From NCBI GenBank assembly GCA_021372945.1, contig JAJFTK010000016.1:1-34724 (forward strand): a DNA stretch of 34,724 bases, read 5' to 3'. Below the pieces are notes generated by a model. It did not search any database. It was given only the letters and a program-made list of their open reading frames with translations, and was not told where the DNA came from. Source of the stretch: Planctomycetaceae bacterium. GTDB lineage: Bacteria > Planctomycetota > Phycisphaerae > Sedimentisphaerales > Anaerohalosphaeraceae. This document shows, one piece after another, positions 22,243-30,890 of the stretch. Within the stretch, counting starts at the first letter, position 1; each line of letters opens with the position of its first letter. A program made the position numbers and the translations under genes.

Positions 22243-24405
22243 TTAAGGTTTTTTCCAAGCGACCGAACTTGCTTGCCGGATATCGCCGCTGCTGGCGCCC
22301 ACCTCAATGAGATAAGTCGCTGGCTGTGTGGTATAATCCTGCAATTGCGGGTCATAGTAGCGCAAGCCCATATACGGCAAATTGAACGTTAGCGTCTTCT
22401 CTTGGCCGGCTTTGAGGGCAACACGTTCGAAACCTCTAAGCTGCCGGATGGGCATCGGCTTATCGGATTCCGCCGTCCGCACATAAACCTGCACCACCTC
22501 TTGGCCGTCGCGGCCGCCGGTATTCTTGACGTTGACGCGAACCTGCGAACCCTCGACCGCCATCTGGCTGTATTCAAACGTCGTATAGCTGAACCCGTGG
22601 CCAAACGGATACAGCGGCTTGCCCGTGTAGTAACGATACGTCTTGCCCTTGCCGGCGGCCATCGCGTATTCTTTGAAATCGCCGAGTTCATCCGTCGAGG
22701 CATAGAACGTAACCGGCAGTCTTCCGGCGGGGTTATAGCCGCCAAACAAAACGCTGGCCACCGCATCGCCGCCGCGCTGGCCGGGGTACCATGCCAGCAA
22801 AATAGCCGGGATATTCTCGACCGCCCATACGTCCGCAACCGCACTTCCCGCAAGCAGCACAAAGATAACCGGCTTGCCCGTGGCGTGCAGGGCCTTCAGC
22901 AATTCGGATTGTGCCGCCGGAAGCTCTATCTTTGTGCGATCGCCTTTGTAGAAACCCTCCATCTCGGTCTTCATCTCTTCGCCTTCGATCTCGGCATCGA
23001 GGCCGCCGACAAACAGCGTCGCATCCGCCTGCTTTGCATACTCCACCGCTTGTGCGAACGAGTCCTTCTTCTCGACCAGGCCGCAGCCTTCGGCATAGAG
23101 GACCTCCGCATCCTTGCCGACGGCGTTGCGAATGCCGGTCAGGACTGTCACCGGATTTGAAGCCTCTCCGAAATAGTTGCCGCGAAGCGCAACCACGCTG
23201 TCGGCGTTCGGCCCGATGACGGCAATCTTCCGCAGCTTCGTTTTATCCAGCGGCAGAACGCCGTCGTTCTTCAGCAGGGTCATCGTCTTCTGCGCAACCT
23301 CCAGCGCCATCTGGTTATGCTTGTCGCAGTTGTTGACACTATACGGGATCTGCGCATACTTCACCAAAGCCGGCGGATCGAACATCCCCAGCTTCATCCG
23401 GGCCAGCACAAGCCGATACAGGGCCAGGTCGATCTCGCCCTCGTCAATCATACCTTTTTGCACGGCCTCCAGCAGCGACCTCTGATAGACTCTGCCGCAC
23501 TCCAGGTCACAGCCGCGGCGGACCCCGATCGCCGCCGCCTCCTGGGCACTGTTGACGATCTTGTGATTCTTGAAAATGTCGTCGATCGCCCCGCAGTCAG
23601 AAACTACGTAGCCATCGAACTTCCATTGATTGCGAAGGATGTCCTGCAGCAGCATCCAGCTTGCCGAGGCGCTCTCGCCATCCACGCGGTTATACGCCCC
23701 CATCACCGAATATGCCTTGCCCTCGACGATCAAATCCCGAAACGCCGGCAGGTACGTCTCCCACAGATCGCGCGCCCCGACCACGACGTTAAACGAGTGC
23801 CGGTCAGGTTCGGGCCCGCTGTGCACCGCGAAGTGCTTGGCCGTCGCGATCACCTTCAAATACTTGGGGGCGTCGCCCTGCAAGCCCCGCACAAACTGGA
23901 TCCCCATCTGCCCCGTCAAGTACGGGTCCTCGCCGTAGGTCTCCTGGCCCCGCCCCCACCGCGGGTCGCGAAAGATATTGATATTCGGCGACCAGAACGT
24001 CAGGCCCTTGTAGCGGCCAAAGTCCTTGTTGCGGGCAAATTCGTGATGTTTGGCACGTGCCTCGTCGCTAATGACGATCGCCATGTCGTGCATCATCGCC
24101 CGGTCAAACGACGCCGCAAGCCCGATCGCCTGCGGGAACACCGTCGCCACGCCCGCCCGCGCGACGCCGTGCAGGCACTCGTTCCACCAGTCATAGGGCG
24201 CAATGCCCAGCCGCTCGATCACCGGCGAGGCGTTGCCAAGCTGCGAGATCTTCTCCTGGAGCGTCATTCGCTCGACCAAGTCCGCCGCCCGCTCTTCAAA
24301 CCCCAGCGACGTGTCCAGGTACGCCGGTGTCGCTTCCGTAGGAGCCGCCATAGCCAACCCCGCCGCACACAATGCCATGATCGCTGCCGCGCCAACTTTT
24401 CGCAT
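22243..24405 (-). CDS. Glycoside hydrolase family 3 (beta-xylosidase/beta-glucosidase type)
   Basis: 720 residues from the ATG at 24405, preceded by GGGAGAAG and opening a signal peptide (MRKVGAAAIMALCAAGLAMA). A longer frame to 24507 only adds repeat-derived residues. YDWWNECLHGVARAG near the N-terminus is typical of the xylosidase branch. D270 in VVSDCGAID is the expected nucleophile. The second alpha/beta domain contains KIAVIGPNAD, and a fibronectin-III-like domain (VNVKNTGGRDGQEVVQVYV) closes the protein. It releases terminal beta-linked sugars from plant or algal oligosaccharides, outside the cytoplasm. With GH97 it indicates a polysaccharide degrader. Confidence 0.9.
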   Translation of the reverse strand: MRKVGAAAIMALCAAGLAMAAPTEATPAYLDTSLGFEERAADLVERMTLQEKISQLGNASPVIERLGIAPYDWWNECLHGVARAGVATVFPQAIGLAASFDRAMMHDMAIVISDEARAKHHEFARNKDFGRYKGLTFWSPNINIFRDPRWGRGQETYGEDPYLTGQMGIQFVRGLQGDAPKYLKVIATAKHFAVHSGPEPDRHSFNVVVGARDLWETYLPAFRDLIVEGKAYSVMGAYNRVDGESASASWMLLQDILRNQWKFDGYVVSDCGAIDDIFKNHKIVNSAQEAAAIGVRRGCDLECGRVYQRSLLEAVQKGMIDEGEIDLALYRLVLARMKLGMFDPPALVKYAQIPYSVNNCDKHNQMALEVAQKTMTLLKNDGVLPLDKTKLRKIAVIGPNADSVVALRGNYFGEASNPVTVLTGIRNAVGKDAEVLYAEGCGLVEKKDSFAQAVEYAKQADATLFVGGLDAEIEGEEMKTEMEGFYKGDRTKIELPAAQSELLKALHATGKPVIFVLLAGSAVADVWAVENIPAILLAWYPGQRGGDAVASVLFGGYNPAGRLPVTFYASTDELGDFKEYAMAAGKGKTYRYYTGKPLYPFGHGFSYTTFEYSQMAVEGSQVRVNVKNTGGRDGQEVVQVYVRTAESDKPMPIRQLRGFERVALKAGQEKTLTFNLPYMGLRYYDPQLQDYTTQPATYLIEVGASSGDIRQASSVAWKKP

Positions 24406-24608
24406 CTTCTCTCCCTGTTTGAATACCTGAGCTTTTGAATTTGGATCTTCTTCTCTGGTTTTCATTCTACATTCGAAATTCTCCATTCTCCATTCTAAAT
24501 TCTGCATTCCCGTGATTTCCTTTATTCCTGTCTAACTGCTTGCTTTTCTCAATATTGCTTTTTCGTCCTCATTCGAGTACAATTCGTTTGGAATTTTAAG
24601 ATTTGAAC

Positions 24609-24638
24609 TTGTTTAGGATTTAGATATTAGGATTTAGG
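24609..24638. repeat. 30-bp AT-rich repeat, exact inverted copy of 9838-9867
   Basis: TTGTTTAGGATTTAGATATT and on to GATTTAGG. It lies 12 bases before the GTG start of the YkgJ-type gene. A second tract of repeated words (TTCTCCATTCTCCATTC, about 24465-24500) lies nearby, upstream of the GH3 gene. Confidence 0.8.
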
Positions 24639-24650
24639 GTTTTCTTTCAG

Positions 24651-25076
24651 GTGGACTCAACGAGTAATATTCAACCTGACCCCGTGGACAATCCCTGCAT
24701 CACCTGCGGGGCGTGTTGTGCGTTTTACCGCGCCTCGTTTTACTGGGCCGAGACCGACGCCGGCAGCGGCACGGTTCCGGCGGCATTGACCGAAAAACTC
24801 AACGACTTTCGCGCCGTGATGCTCGGCTCTCACCCGCCCAAGCCCCGCTGCATCGCGCTGCTGGGAACCGTCGGCCAATCGGTTGGATGCAGCATCTACG
24901 AACTGCGTTCCAGCGTCTGCCGCGAGTTTGCCGTTTCGTGGGAGAATGGCGTTCACAATCCGCGCTGCGACGCGGCCCGCATCGCCTGGGGACTGGTGCC
25001 CTTGCCTAAACCCGATCACTCCAATCCCAATGGTGCGCCCGACAAAGGCGATTCGCCCATGCCGCACGCGGCTTAA
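24651..25076 (+). CDS. YkgJ-family Cys-cluster protein
   Basis: 141 residues. The motif CITCGACCAFYRASF near the N-terminus, then RCIAL, GCSIYELRSSVCREF and NPRCDAAR, give the eight-Cys layout of the YkgJ (zinc or iron-chelating) family. These proteins are small, cytoplasmic and of uncertain role, possibly linked to metal centres or oxidative modification. The frame has only a GTG at 24651 upstream of the Cys cluster, because a stop lies four codons earlier; no strong ribosome-binding site is present. The last ~25 residues (KPDHSNPNGAPDKGDSPMPH) look disordered. Confidence 0.85.
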   Translation: MDSTSNIQPDPVDNPCITCGACCAFYRASFYWAETDAGSGTVPAALTEKLNDFRAVMLGSHPPKPRCIALLGTVGQSVGCSIYELRSSVCREFAVSWENGVHNPRCDAARIAWGLVPLPKPDHSNPNGAPDKGDSPMPHAA

Positions 25077-25256
25077 CCGGTCCCCCAGATTGTCACGGAT
25101 TTCAATCGTTTAATACAGGATTGGATTGCGCGCCTTAGCAAAAGGTTGTGCGGATTGTCTCTTATTCCCTACATTCCCTTTTACGAGAGGGCCTCTACAA
25201 TTTCGTTCAGAGCGTCTGTAACTGAGATGATATTGACCTGTGAAGGAGGTCCCGCA

Positions 25257-25874
25257 ATGGATCCGAAGCTTGTTCAAAAAGGCCTCACGGGGGTGTTGTT
25301 GGCAATGCTGTTGGGTTTGGGTGTTTTGCGAATTACAGCGCAGATCGAACCCATTGAGCCGAATAATCTGCAGCCTGGCATAGAAAGCCCGCCGGATGAA
25401 ACGCCTCAAACGGTAGTCGGTCCGGACGGCAGCACCTACGTGCGGGCAGATATTCGCGAGGCGGTCATGCAGGCCGACGGCATCATTGCCGTCCTTACCG
25501 ATCGCAGCGCTTATGCCTGGAGCAATCGTACCAACACGTGGTACGCCATCATTCTCTCGGGCCAGCCGTTTGACATGGTTCTTTCCGGCGGCACGGTAGG
25601 GGTACTCACAAGCGACCACGCATACGCCTGGAGCGATCAGACCAACGAGTGGATATTCACCTTTACCAGCGGCGTGCCCCGAAGGATTACCGGGTCAAAT
25701 GGCCATTTGGGCGTCATGACGGATCGCGAGGCCTATGCCTGGAACCGTGACACACACAACTGGTTTAAGACCATTCTCTCGGGTACTGCACTGGAATTAA
25801 CCGGTCTGGACGATTACTATCAGAATAGAGGCTCGGCCAGCTCGGTTGAAACCACTAAACAAGAGGCATACTAA
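25257..25874 (+). CDS. Secreted protein with three 37-residue propeller-like repeats
   Basis: 205 residues. AAGGAGG lies 8-9 bases before ATG 25257, so the longer frame from 25146 is rejected. Signal or anchor helix at 8-28 (KGLTGVLLAMLLGLGVL). A Pro/Glu-rich linker follows, then three repeats at an exact 37-residue period: VLTDRSAYAW (79), VLTSDHAYAW (116) and VMTDREAYAW (153), each followed by an N/D-x-T-N/H-x-W turn and a [TIS]LSG or FTSG end. The pattern resembles beta-propeller blades, but three are too few for a closed ring, so it may oligomerise. No family recognised. A terminator candidate follows at 25924. Confidence 0.7.
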   Translation: MDPKLVQKGLTGVLLAMLLGLGVLRITAQIEPIEPNNLQPGIESPPDETPQTVVGPDGSTYVRADIREAVMQADGIIAVLTDRSAYAWSNRTNTWYAIILSGQPFDMVLSGGTVGVLTSDHAYAWSDQTNEWIFTFTSGVPRRITGSNGHLGVMTDREAYAWNRDTHNWFKTILSGTALELTGLDDYYQNRGSASSVETTKQEAY

Positions 25875-25923
25875 AACAGCGGCCGGTCCTCTTGGCTGTA
25901 TTTGGTACCGACGGCAGACTCGG

Positions 25924-25950
25924 GCCAGGCTTTGCCGGCATTTTTATTTG
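25924..25950 (+). terminator. Intrinsic terminator after the three-repeat protein
   Basis: GCC(A)GGC-TTT-GCCGGC with one bulged A, followed by ATTTTTATTT. It separates the secreted repeat protein from the phosphatase gene. Confidence 0.55.
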
Positions 25951-26001
25951 CGGTACAGGCGTCCTGATTTCATCATGGGCTTGCCGGCCCTATAAATTGT
26001 C

Positions 26002-26030
26002 CTGTCAAATTCCGTCGGCCAAGGTATAAT
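26002..26030 (+). promoter_or_regulatory. Candidate promoter of the phosphatase/RPH-like operon
   Basis: TATAAT at 26025-26030 with CTGTCA at 26002-26007, 17-base spacing. Transcription would begin near 26037, after the in-frame ATG at 26033. This supports the start at 26072. Confidence 0.5.
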
Positions 26031-26071
26031 ACATGCCTTTAATGCGCCCTTTGGGGTATTTCGGAATTAGC

Positions 26072-27364
26072 ATGGACAGTTTAGAACAAAAACAAAGTCT
26101 CCTTGAAGAGAGAATATATCAGATTTCGACGCTTGTGGCGGGTCGTTTCAGCCTGCAGGAAGTGCTGGACCGTCTGGCCGAAACGGCCGTGCTGGTCACC
26201 AACACGACCGCCTGCTCGATCCGGCTGCTCGATGAGTCCGCCGGCGACCTGAAGATGCGCAGCACCTACGGACTGAGCGAATCCTACCGCAACAAGGGCC
26301 CCGTCACGAAAGAGGACCCCGTGGTCAAGGAGGCGTTCAGGGGCTATGCCGTCGTCGTGGATGACATGAGAACCGACCCGCGTGTCCTCTATCCGCAGGC
26401 CGCCATCGCCGAAGGGCTCATCAGCCAGTTGACCGTGGCGATGACCTTTCGCGATAAGCCTATCGGCGTTCTGCGGCTCTACAGCCCCGAGCCGGCCAGG
26501 TTCGACAGCGACGCCATCCGCATCGCGCGCCTCGTGGCCAGTCAGTGCGCCATTGCCATTACCAACGCCAGGCTGTATGCCGAAGCCATCGAAGGCGCCA
26601 AAATGGCCGAGCAGATGCGGCTGGCCGCCGTCATCCAGAGACGCATGATCCCACACGGGGCCCCCCGCATCCGCGGGCTGGATATTGCCGCCGTTTACAA
26701 TCCGTGTTACCAGATCGGAGGCGACCTCTATGATTTCCTTCAGGTCAGCAAGTCTCTTTTGGTGACCGGCATCTCTGACGTGATCGGCAAAGGCATCCCG
26801 GCGGCTATTATGATGAGCATGTTCCGCGGCACGCTTCGCGCCTATGCCGATGGCGGATACAGCCGCCACAGCATGGATGAGATCATTCACAAGCTCAACA
26901 AGGTCGCCTGCAGCGAATGCCGCGACGGCGAGTTTATCACGCTGTTCGTCGCCGGCATTGACACCGCGCAAAACACAATGACCTACTGCAGTTGCGGTCA
27001 CGAGCCGGCCCTGCTGCTCCGCGGCGGCAGCATCATCGAACTGGACGAAGGCGGCCTGGTCCTGGGCATCATGCCCGAGGCTGTCTATACGACCAAGACC
27101 ATTGAATTCAAACAGGACGATACGCTGCTGATGTACACCGATGGACTGATCGACGCCATGAATTTTTACGGCGAAACATGGGGCCGCAACCGGCTGGTCG
27201 AGGCCATCCGCCAGCAGCCTTACAGCACCGCCGAGCAGCTTGTCTATAACCTGCTTCAATATCGAAGGCGATTCGTGGGGCTGGCCAGTCAGACCGATGA
27301 CACCAGTATCGTGGCCATTCGCCGCGATGACGGTTTCAAGATCGGATCCGAAAGCGCCGCATAG
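26072..27364 (+). CDS. GAF-domain PP2C (SpoIIE/RsbU-type) protein phosphatase
   Basis: 430 residues from ATG 26072 (GGAA nine bases upstream). An N-terminal helix leads into a GAF domain (about residues 20-175; TACSIRLLDESAGDLKMRSTYG). A coiled linker (AEQMRLAAVIQRRMIP) leads to a SpoIIE-type phosphatase domain with GGDLYDFLQV, GISDVIGKGIPAAI and DTLLMYTDGLIDAMN, which hold the metal-binding acids. Such enzymes dephosphorylate anti-sigma antagonist proteins in stress or signalling switches. The GAF domain would sense a small ligand. No anti-sigma partner is encoded next to it. The next gene begins 34 bases downstream, so the two are probably one transcript. Confidence 0.9.
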   Translation: MDSLEQKQSLLEERIYQISTLVAGRFSLQEVLDRLAETAVLVTNTTACSIRLLDESAGDLKMRSTYGLSESYRNKGPVTKEDPVVKEAFRGYAVVVDDMRTDPRVLYPQAAIAEGLISQLTVAMTFRDKPIGVLRLYSPEPARFDSDAIRIARLVASQCAIAITNARLYAEAIEGAKMAEQMRLAAVIQRRMIPHGAPRIRGLDIAAVYNPCYQIGGDLYDFLQVSKSLLVTGISDVIGKGIPAAIMMSMFRGTLRAYADGGYSRHSMDEIIHKLNKVACSECRDGEFITLFVAGIDTAQNTMTYCSCGHEPALLLRGGSIIELDEGGLVLGIMPEAVYTTKTIEFKQDDTLLMYTDGLIDAMNFYGETWGRNRLVEAIRQQPYSTAEQLVYNLLQYRRRFVGLASQTDDTSIVAIRRDDGFKIGSESAA

Positions 27365-27398
27365 TTTTACCCTGCGGCGGTCGCTCCGGCGTACGGTT

Positions 27399-30041
27399 AT
27401 GAGCAAACGCGCATTCTCATTAGAGGATTCCTCTTGCCCGCTTGACCAGGCAGGCGCAAAGACCATCGGGCTGCTGCGTCTGCTCCGAAGCGGGCTGGCG
27501 GTCCCGCCGGCCTTTTGCATCAGCGCCCAGGCGTACCGCGTTCATCTCAAGTCGATTCATCTGCCGTCGGCGACCGAGATCAGCCATTTGGAACATATTC
27601 AAAAAGAGATCCTCGAACTGCCGATGGATTCGGAATTAATGACGCAAATTGAAGAGCGGTACCGCTCGTTGTCCGCTCCCATCGTCGCGGTGCGTTCCTC
27701 GGCGACCGCCGAGGACCTGCCGGAGCATTCCTTCGCCGGCCAGTATGAAACATTCCTTAATATCGCAAATTTGTCCCAGTGCCTCGAGGCCGTGAAGAAA
27801 TGCTGGGCATCGGTTTGGTCAAAGCGAGCGTTTTACTATCGCCAGCGCAACGGCATTGAGCATCAGAGTGTCGCGATGGCCGTGATTGTGCAGACCCAGG
27901 TGAACGCCGACTGCGCGGGGGTCATGTTCACCGCCGACCCGGTCACGGGCGATATTGGCCGGATCGTGATCGAATCCTGCCCCGGCCTGGGCGATAAACT
28001 GGTGAGCGGTACGGTCCAGCCGGATCGTTTTGTCTTCGACAAGAGCGGTCCTGTGCAAATCAGCTTTGCAGCCGCTAGCCCGGATGCGCGATCTTCGCTC
28101 TTGCCCGCGCTTGCGGCAAGTCTGGCCGAAGCGGCAGTCGAGATCGAAAAGGCTTTCGGCGGCCCGCAGGATATTGAGTGGGCGATCGAAAATGGAAAGG
28201 TGTTCTTTCTCCAGAGCCGGCCGATCACAACGCTGCGAATCCGAGCGGGGAACGCCAGCGACCCGATAGCGCCTTCAGCAGTGCCTGCGTGCTTATCATG
28301 TCGCTCACGCTCCATGCTGGAAAGGCTGCATAAAGAGAAGACCTGGGAGGACCGCCAGGTCTGGACCAACATGAATACCGGCGAGATCCTGCCCGACGTT
28401 GTCACGCCGCTGACCTGGTCCATTCTCGAAAGGCTGTGGAAGCCGCTGTTCCGTTCCGTTTGGCGGATGCTTGGAGCGGATCTTAACGATCACGTCATCG
28501 CCGGCCTTGTCGCCGGCCGTGTGTACTTTAACGTCAATACCGGCATGGCCACCGGCCGCCATTTTCCCCGATTCATCCAGCGGAAGCTGGGCGCCGATGA
28601 CCTGCTTGGCGGCCAGCTCATGGCCGAGATGCGGGCCGGTCAGATCAAATTCGAAAACGACGATCTTCCGGATGTCAAGGGCAGTCTGTGGAAGCTGTTC
28701 CGGCGGATCCCCGAAACGCTCTGGCGGTTTTACCGGCACCGGTTCAGCCGCAACATGAGCTGTCTTGAAGCGCTTTCACTTGCCGATCGGCGGCTGCGCG
28801 CATTGAAACTCGACGCGCTGCCGGAGAACGAATTATGTGCGCTCGTGCACGGTACGATCGAGCAGGAACTCATGAAGCTGGACCTGCTGTTCGTGGGGTT
28901 GTCGCTGGGCTATTATCCGTTCGTGCGGCACTTCTGCCAAAAGAAATTCGGTGACGCCAATGCGCTGCTGCTGCATCGCCTCATCCGCGGGCAGGAGGGG
29001 ATCGATGATGTGCAGGCGGGTTTCGATCTGTGGAACCTGGCCGCGGCGGTCAGCCGATCCGAGTTTCTAAAGAGCCGCATTCAGTCGACAGTCGATTACG
29101 ATGAATTCATAGCGTCGATCAACGGGTCGGCTGAAGAAGAGACGTTCATGCCGCTCTGGAAGCGATTCATGGAGACGCACGGGCATCATTGCCGAGGAGA
29201 GGTGGAACTGTATAACCCGCGCTGGTGCGAGCAGCCGGATTATATCCTGGGGCTCGTGAAGAATTACCTCGCCGGGATGGACACGATGAAGCCGGTTGAA
29301 AACTGGAGACAACTGGAAACTCAGCAGGCCCAACTCATGCGCCAATGCCTGTCCCAATTGCGCAATCCTTTCGACCGATGGCTGTTCAGACACATGGTCG
29401 AAAAAACCCGCCTGGGCGTCAAGCTGCGCGAGAACTGGAAGAGCGGGCTGGTGCGCATCCTGGTGCACCTGCGCAGGATCGTGCTCGAAATGGGCCGCCG
29501 GCTGCATGCCGGCGCAATCCTCGAACACCCGGACGATATCTTTTTCATGACCCTGGAAGAAATCCGCCCCGCCGACCAGTATGATCGCGGCGATGACTTG
29601 CGCCAGCGCATCAGCGATCGCCGGCTTGAGTACGAACGAAACAAATTGTTTTCGCCGCCGCATCTGGTGATCGGTTCCTATCGCGGACAACCCGCCGAGG
29701 AGCCCGTCGTTTCTGACACGCGGGTCCTTAAAGGCCTGACCGCCAGCCCCGGCATCGTCAGGGGAAAGGCCCGCGTCATCCTGCATGCCGATGACGATCA
29801 GCAGGTGCTTGCCGGCGAGATCCTGGTGGCGCCGTTCACGGACCCCGCCTGGACGCCCTACTTCATGACAGCCGCCGGCATCGTCATGGATATGGGAGGC
29901 GTCCTCTCGCACGGCAGCATCGTCGCCCGCGAGTACGGCATCCCGGCCGTGGTTAATGTCGGCCCCGCGACTCGCCTCATCCGCACGGGCCAACGCATCG
30001 AGGTTGACGCCAACCAGGCTCTGGTGCGCATCCTCGACTAA
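27399..30041 (+). CDS. PEP-synthase-like swivelling phosphotransferase (rifampin phosphotransferase type)
   Basis: 880 residues. The ATP-grasp domain (PPDK_N; AVRSSATAEDLPEHSFAGQY, GVMFTADPVTGD, ending IEWAIENGKVFFLQSRPIT) covers ~10-290. A middle helical domain covers ~300-760. The C-terminal PEP-utilising swivel domain has catalytic H838 in GGVLSHGSIVAREYGIPAV. The C-terminal PEP-binding barrel of PEP synthase and PPDK is missing. This ATP-grasp/substrate/His order and length fit rifampin phosphotransferase (RPH), which uses the beta-phosphate of ATP. Many RPH-like proteins have other or unknown substrates, so resistance is not claimed. Start at ATG 27399, where similarity begins; the upstream frame overlaps the phosphatase gene. 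Confidence 0.8.
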   Translation: MSKRAFSLEDSSCPLDQAGAKTIGLLRLLRSGLAVPPAFCISAQAYRVHLKSIHLPSATEISHLEHIQKEILELPMDSELMTQIEERYRSLSAPIVAVRSSATAEDLPEHSFAGQYETFLNIANLSQCLEAVKKCWASVWSKRAFYYRQRNGIEHQSVAMAVIVQTQVNADCAGVMFTADPVTGDIGRIVIESCPGLGDKLVSGTVQPDRFVFDKSGPVQISFAAASPDARSSLLPALAASLAEAAVEIEKAFGGPQDIEWAIENGKVFFLQSRPITTLRIRAGNASDPIAPSAVPACLSCRSRSMLERLHKEKTWEDRQVWTNMNTGEILPDVVTPLTWSILERLWKPLFRSVWRMLGADLNDHVIAGLVAGRVYFNVNTGMATGRHFPRFIQRKLGADDLLGGQLMAEMRAGQIKFENDDLPDVKGSLWKLFRRIPETLWRFYRHRFSRNMSCLEALSLADRRLRALKLDALPENELCALVHGTIEQELMKLDLLFVGLSLGYYPFVRHFCQKKFGDANALLLHRLIRGQEGIDDVQAGFDLWNLAAAVSRSEFLKSRIQSTVDYDEFIASINGSAEEETFMPLWKRFMETHGHHCRGEVELYNPRWCEQPDYILGLVKNYLAGMDTMKPVENWRQLETQQAQLMRQCLSQLRNPFDRWLFRHMVEKTRLGVKLRENWKSGLVRILVHLRRIVLEMGRRLHAGAILEHPDDIFFMTLEEIRPADQYDRGDDLRQRISDRRLEYERNKLFSPPHLVIGSYRGQPAEEPVVSDTRVLKGLTASPGIVRGKARVILHADDDQQVLAGEILVAPFTDPAWTPYFMTAAGIVMDMGGVLSHGSIVAREYGIPAVVNVGPATRLIRTGQRIEVDANQALVRILD

Positions 30042-30073
30042 AGCATGGGCTTTTCTTTTGCATGCAAGGGTGG

Positions 30074-30079
30074 TATAGT
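30074..30079 (+). promoter_or_regulatory. Possible -10 box very close to cmk start
   Basis: TATAGT lies only eight bases before the cmk ATG at 30088. If used, the cmk mRNA would have almost no leader. No good -35 box was found. Confidence 0.25.
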
Positions 30080-30087
30080 CTTGGGCC

Positions 30088-30834
30088 ATGAGTCAAGAAC
30101 GTTGGATCATCACGATCGATGGACCGGCGGGCGTCGGCAAGAGCACCGTCGCGCGCATGTTGGCCCAGCGTCTTGACGCGGTCTTCCTGGATACGGGGGC
30201 AACCTACCGCGCCGTAACGCTGGCGGCCCTCCAGAAAGGCATCGATCTTTTAGACCCGCAGGCCGTCGGCCGCCTCATGGACAATACCGATTTGCAGTTT
30301 TCTCACGCCAACGGCATCATGGCCGTGATCGTGGACGGAATCGACGTCACAGCGGCGATCCGCGATCCCGCCGTCACCGAGCAGGTCAGACATATCGCCT
30401 CGGCCCCGCCGCTGCGCGCACGGCTCGTCCAATTGCAGCGGGCCTTCGCTGCCCGTTTTGACCGCGTTGTTACGGAAGGCCGCGATCAGGGCACTGTCGT
30501 GTTCCCGGATGCGCGGTTCAAGTTCTTTCTGAAGGCAGACGCCGCCGAGCGGGCACGCCGCCGGTATGACGAGCTGAAGGCTGCCGGCAAGGAGGTGGAT
30601 CTTCAGGTGCTGCTCGAGCAGATCAAACGGAGAGACGAATCGGACGTGAATCGCTCGGTCGGACCGCTCAGGCCCGCCGCCGGAGCAGTGACCATTGATA
30701 CGACGGATATTGACGCTGCGGCCGTGGTCGATAAAATGCTGGCGCTGATTAAGACAGCAAGCCTGAAGCGGGCCCCCAATACCCCCTTCCCGCTTCGCGG
30801 GACTGGCCCTTGCCAGGGGGAGAGTAATAAATAA
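30088..30834 (+). CDS. cmk: Cytidylate kinase
   Basis: 248 residues. P-loop ITIDGPAGVGKSTVARML, LDTGATYRAVTLAAL, the acceptor region VTEGRDQGTVVFPDA and the lid DAAERARRRYDEL with KRRDESDVNRSVGPL. It phosphorylates CMP and dCMP. The natural end is about residue 230 (ALIKTASLKRA). The last residues, PNTPFPLRGTGPCQGESNK, are read from the palindromic repeat that follows, so the repeat has extended the protein. The canonical neighbour plsC is now separated from cmk by the DUF559 gene. Confidence 0.95.
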   Translation: MSQERWIITIDGPAGVGKSTVARMLAQRLDAVFLDTGATYRAVTLAALQKGIDLLDPQAVGRLMDNTDLQFSHANGIMAVIVDGIDVTAAIRDPAVTEQVRHIASAPPLRARLVQLQRAFAARFDRVVTEGRDQGTVVFPDARFKFFLKADAAERARRRYDELKAAGKEVDLQVLLEQIKRRDESDVNRSVGPLRPAAGAVTIDTTDIDAAAVVDKMLALIKTASLKRAPNTPFPLRGTGPCQGESNK

Positions 30835-30878
30835 ACTTCTCCCCTGACAAGGGGAGGTGGCCGAAGGCCGGAGGGGTA
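30779..30878. repeat. Head-to-head pair of DUF559-associated palindromes (left of DUF559 gene)
   Basis: The left unit (30779-30824) is the reverse complement of the solo type at 20422-20466: TACCCCCTTCCCGC-TTC-GCGGG and so on to GGGGGAGAGT. The right unit (30835-30878) reads ACTTCTCCCCTGACAAGGGG, then GGCC-GAA-GGCC and GGAGGGGTA. The two units point away from each other around a short AT segment. The left unit supplies the C-terminus of Cmk; the right one ends 12 bases before the DUF559 start. Confidence 0.8.
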
Positions 30879-30890
30879 AATACGACTGCA

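Noticed and set aside
24406..24507. Longer N-terminus for the GH3 enzyme
   Set aside because: The extra 34 residues are translated from AT-rich repeated words; the ATG at 24405 has a ribosome-binding site and opens a good signal peptide.
27399..30041. Annotation as PEP synthase or pyruvate phosphate dikinase
   Set aside because: The C-terminal PEP/pyruvate-binding barrel is missing and the swivel His is near the C-terminus (residue 838 of 880), as in rifampin-phosphotransferase-like proteins.
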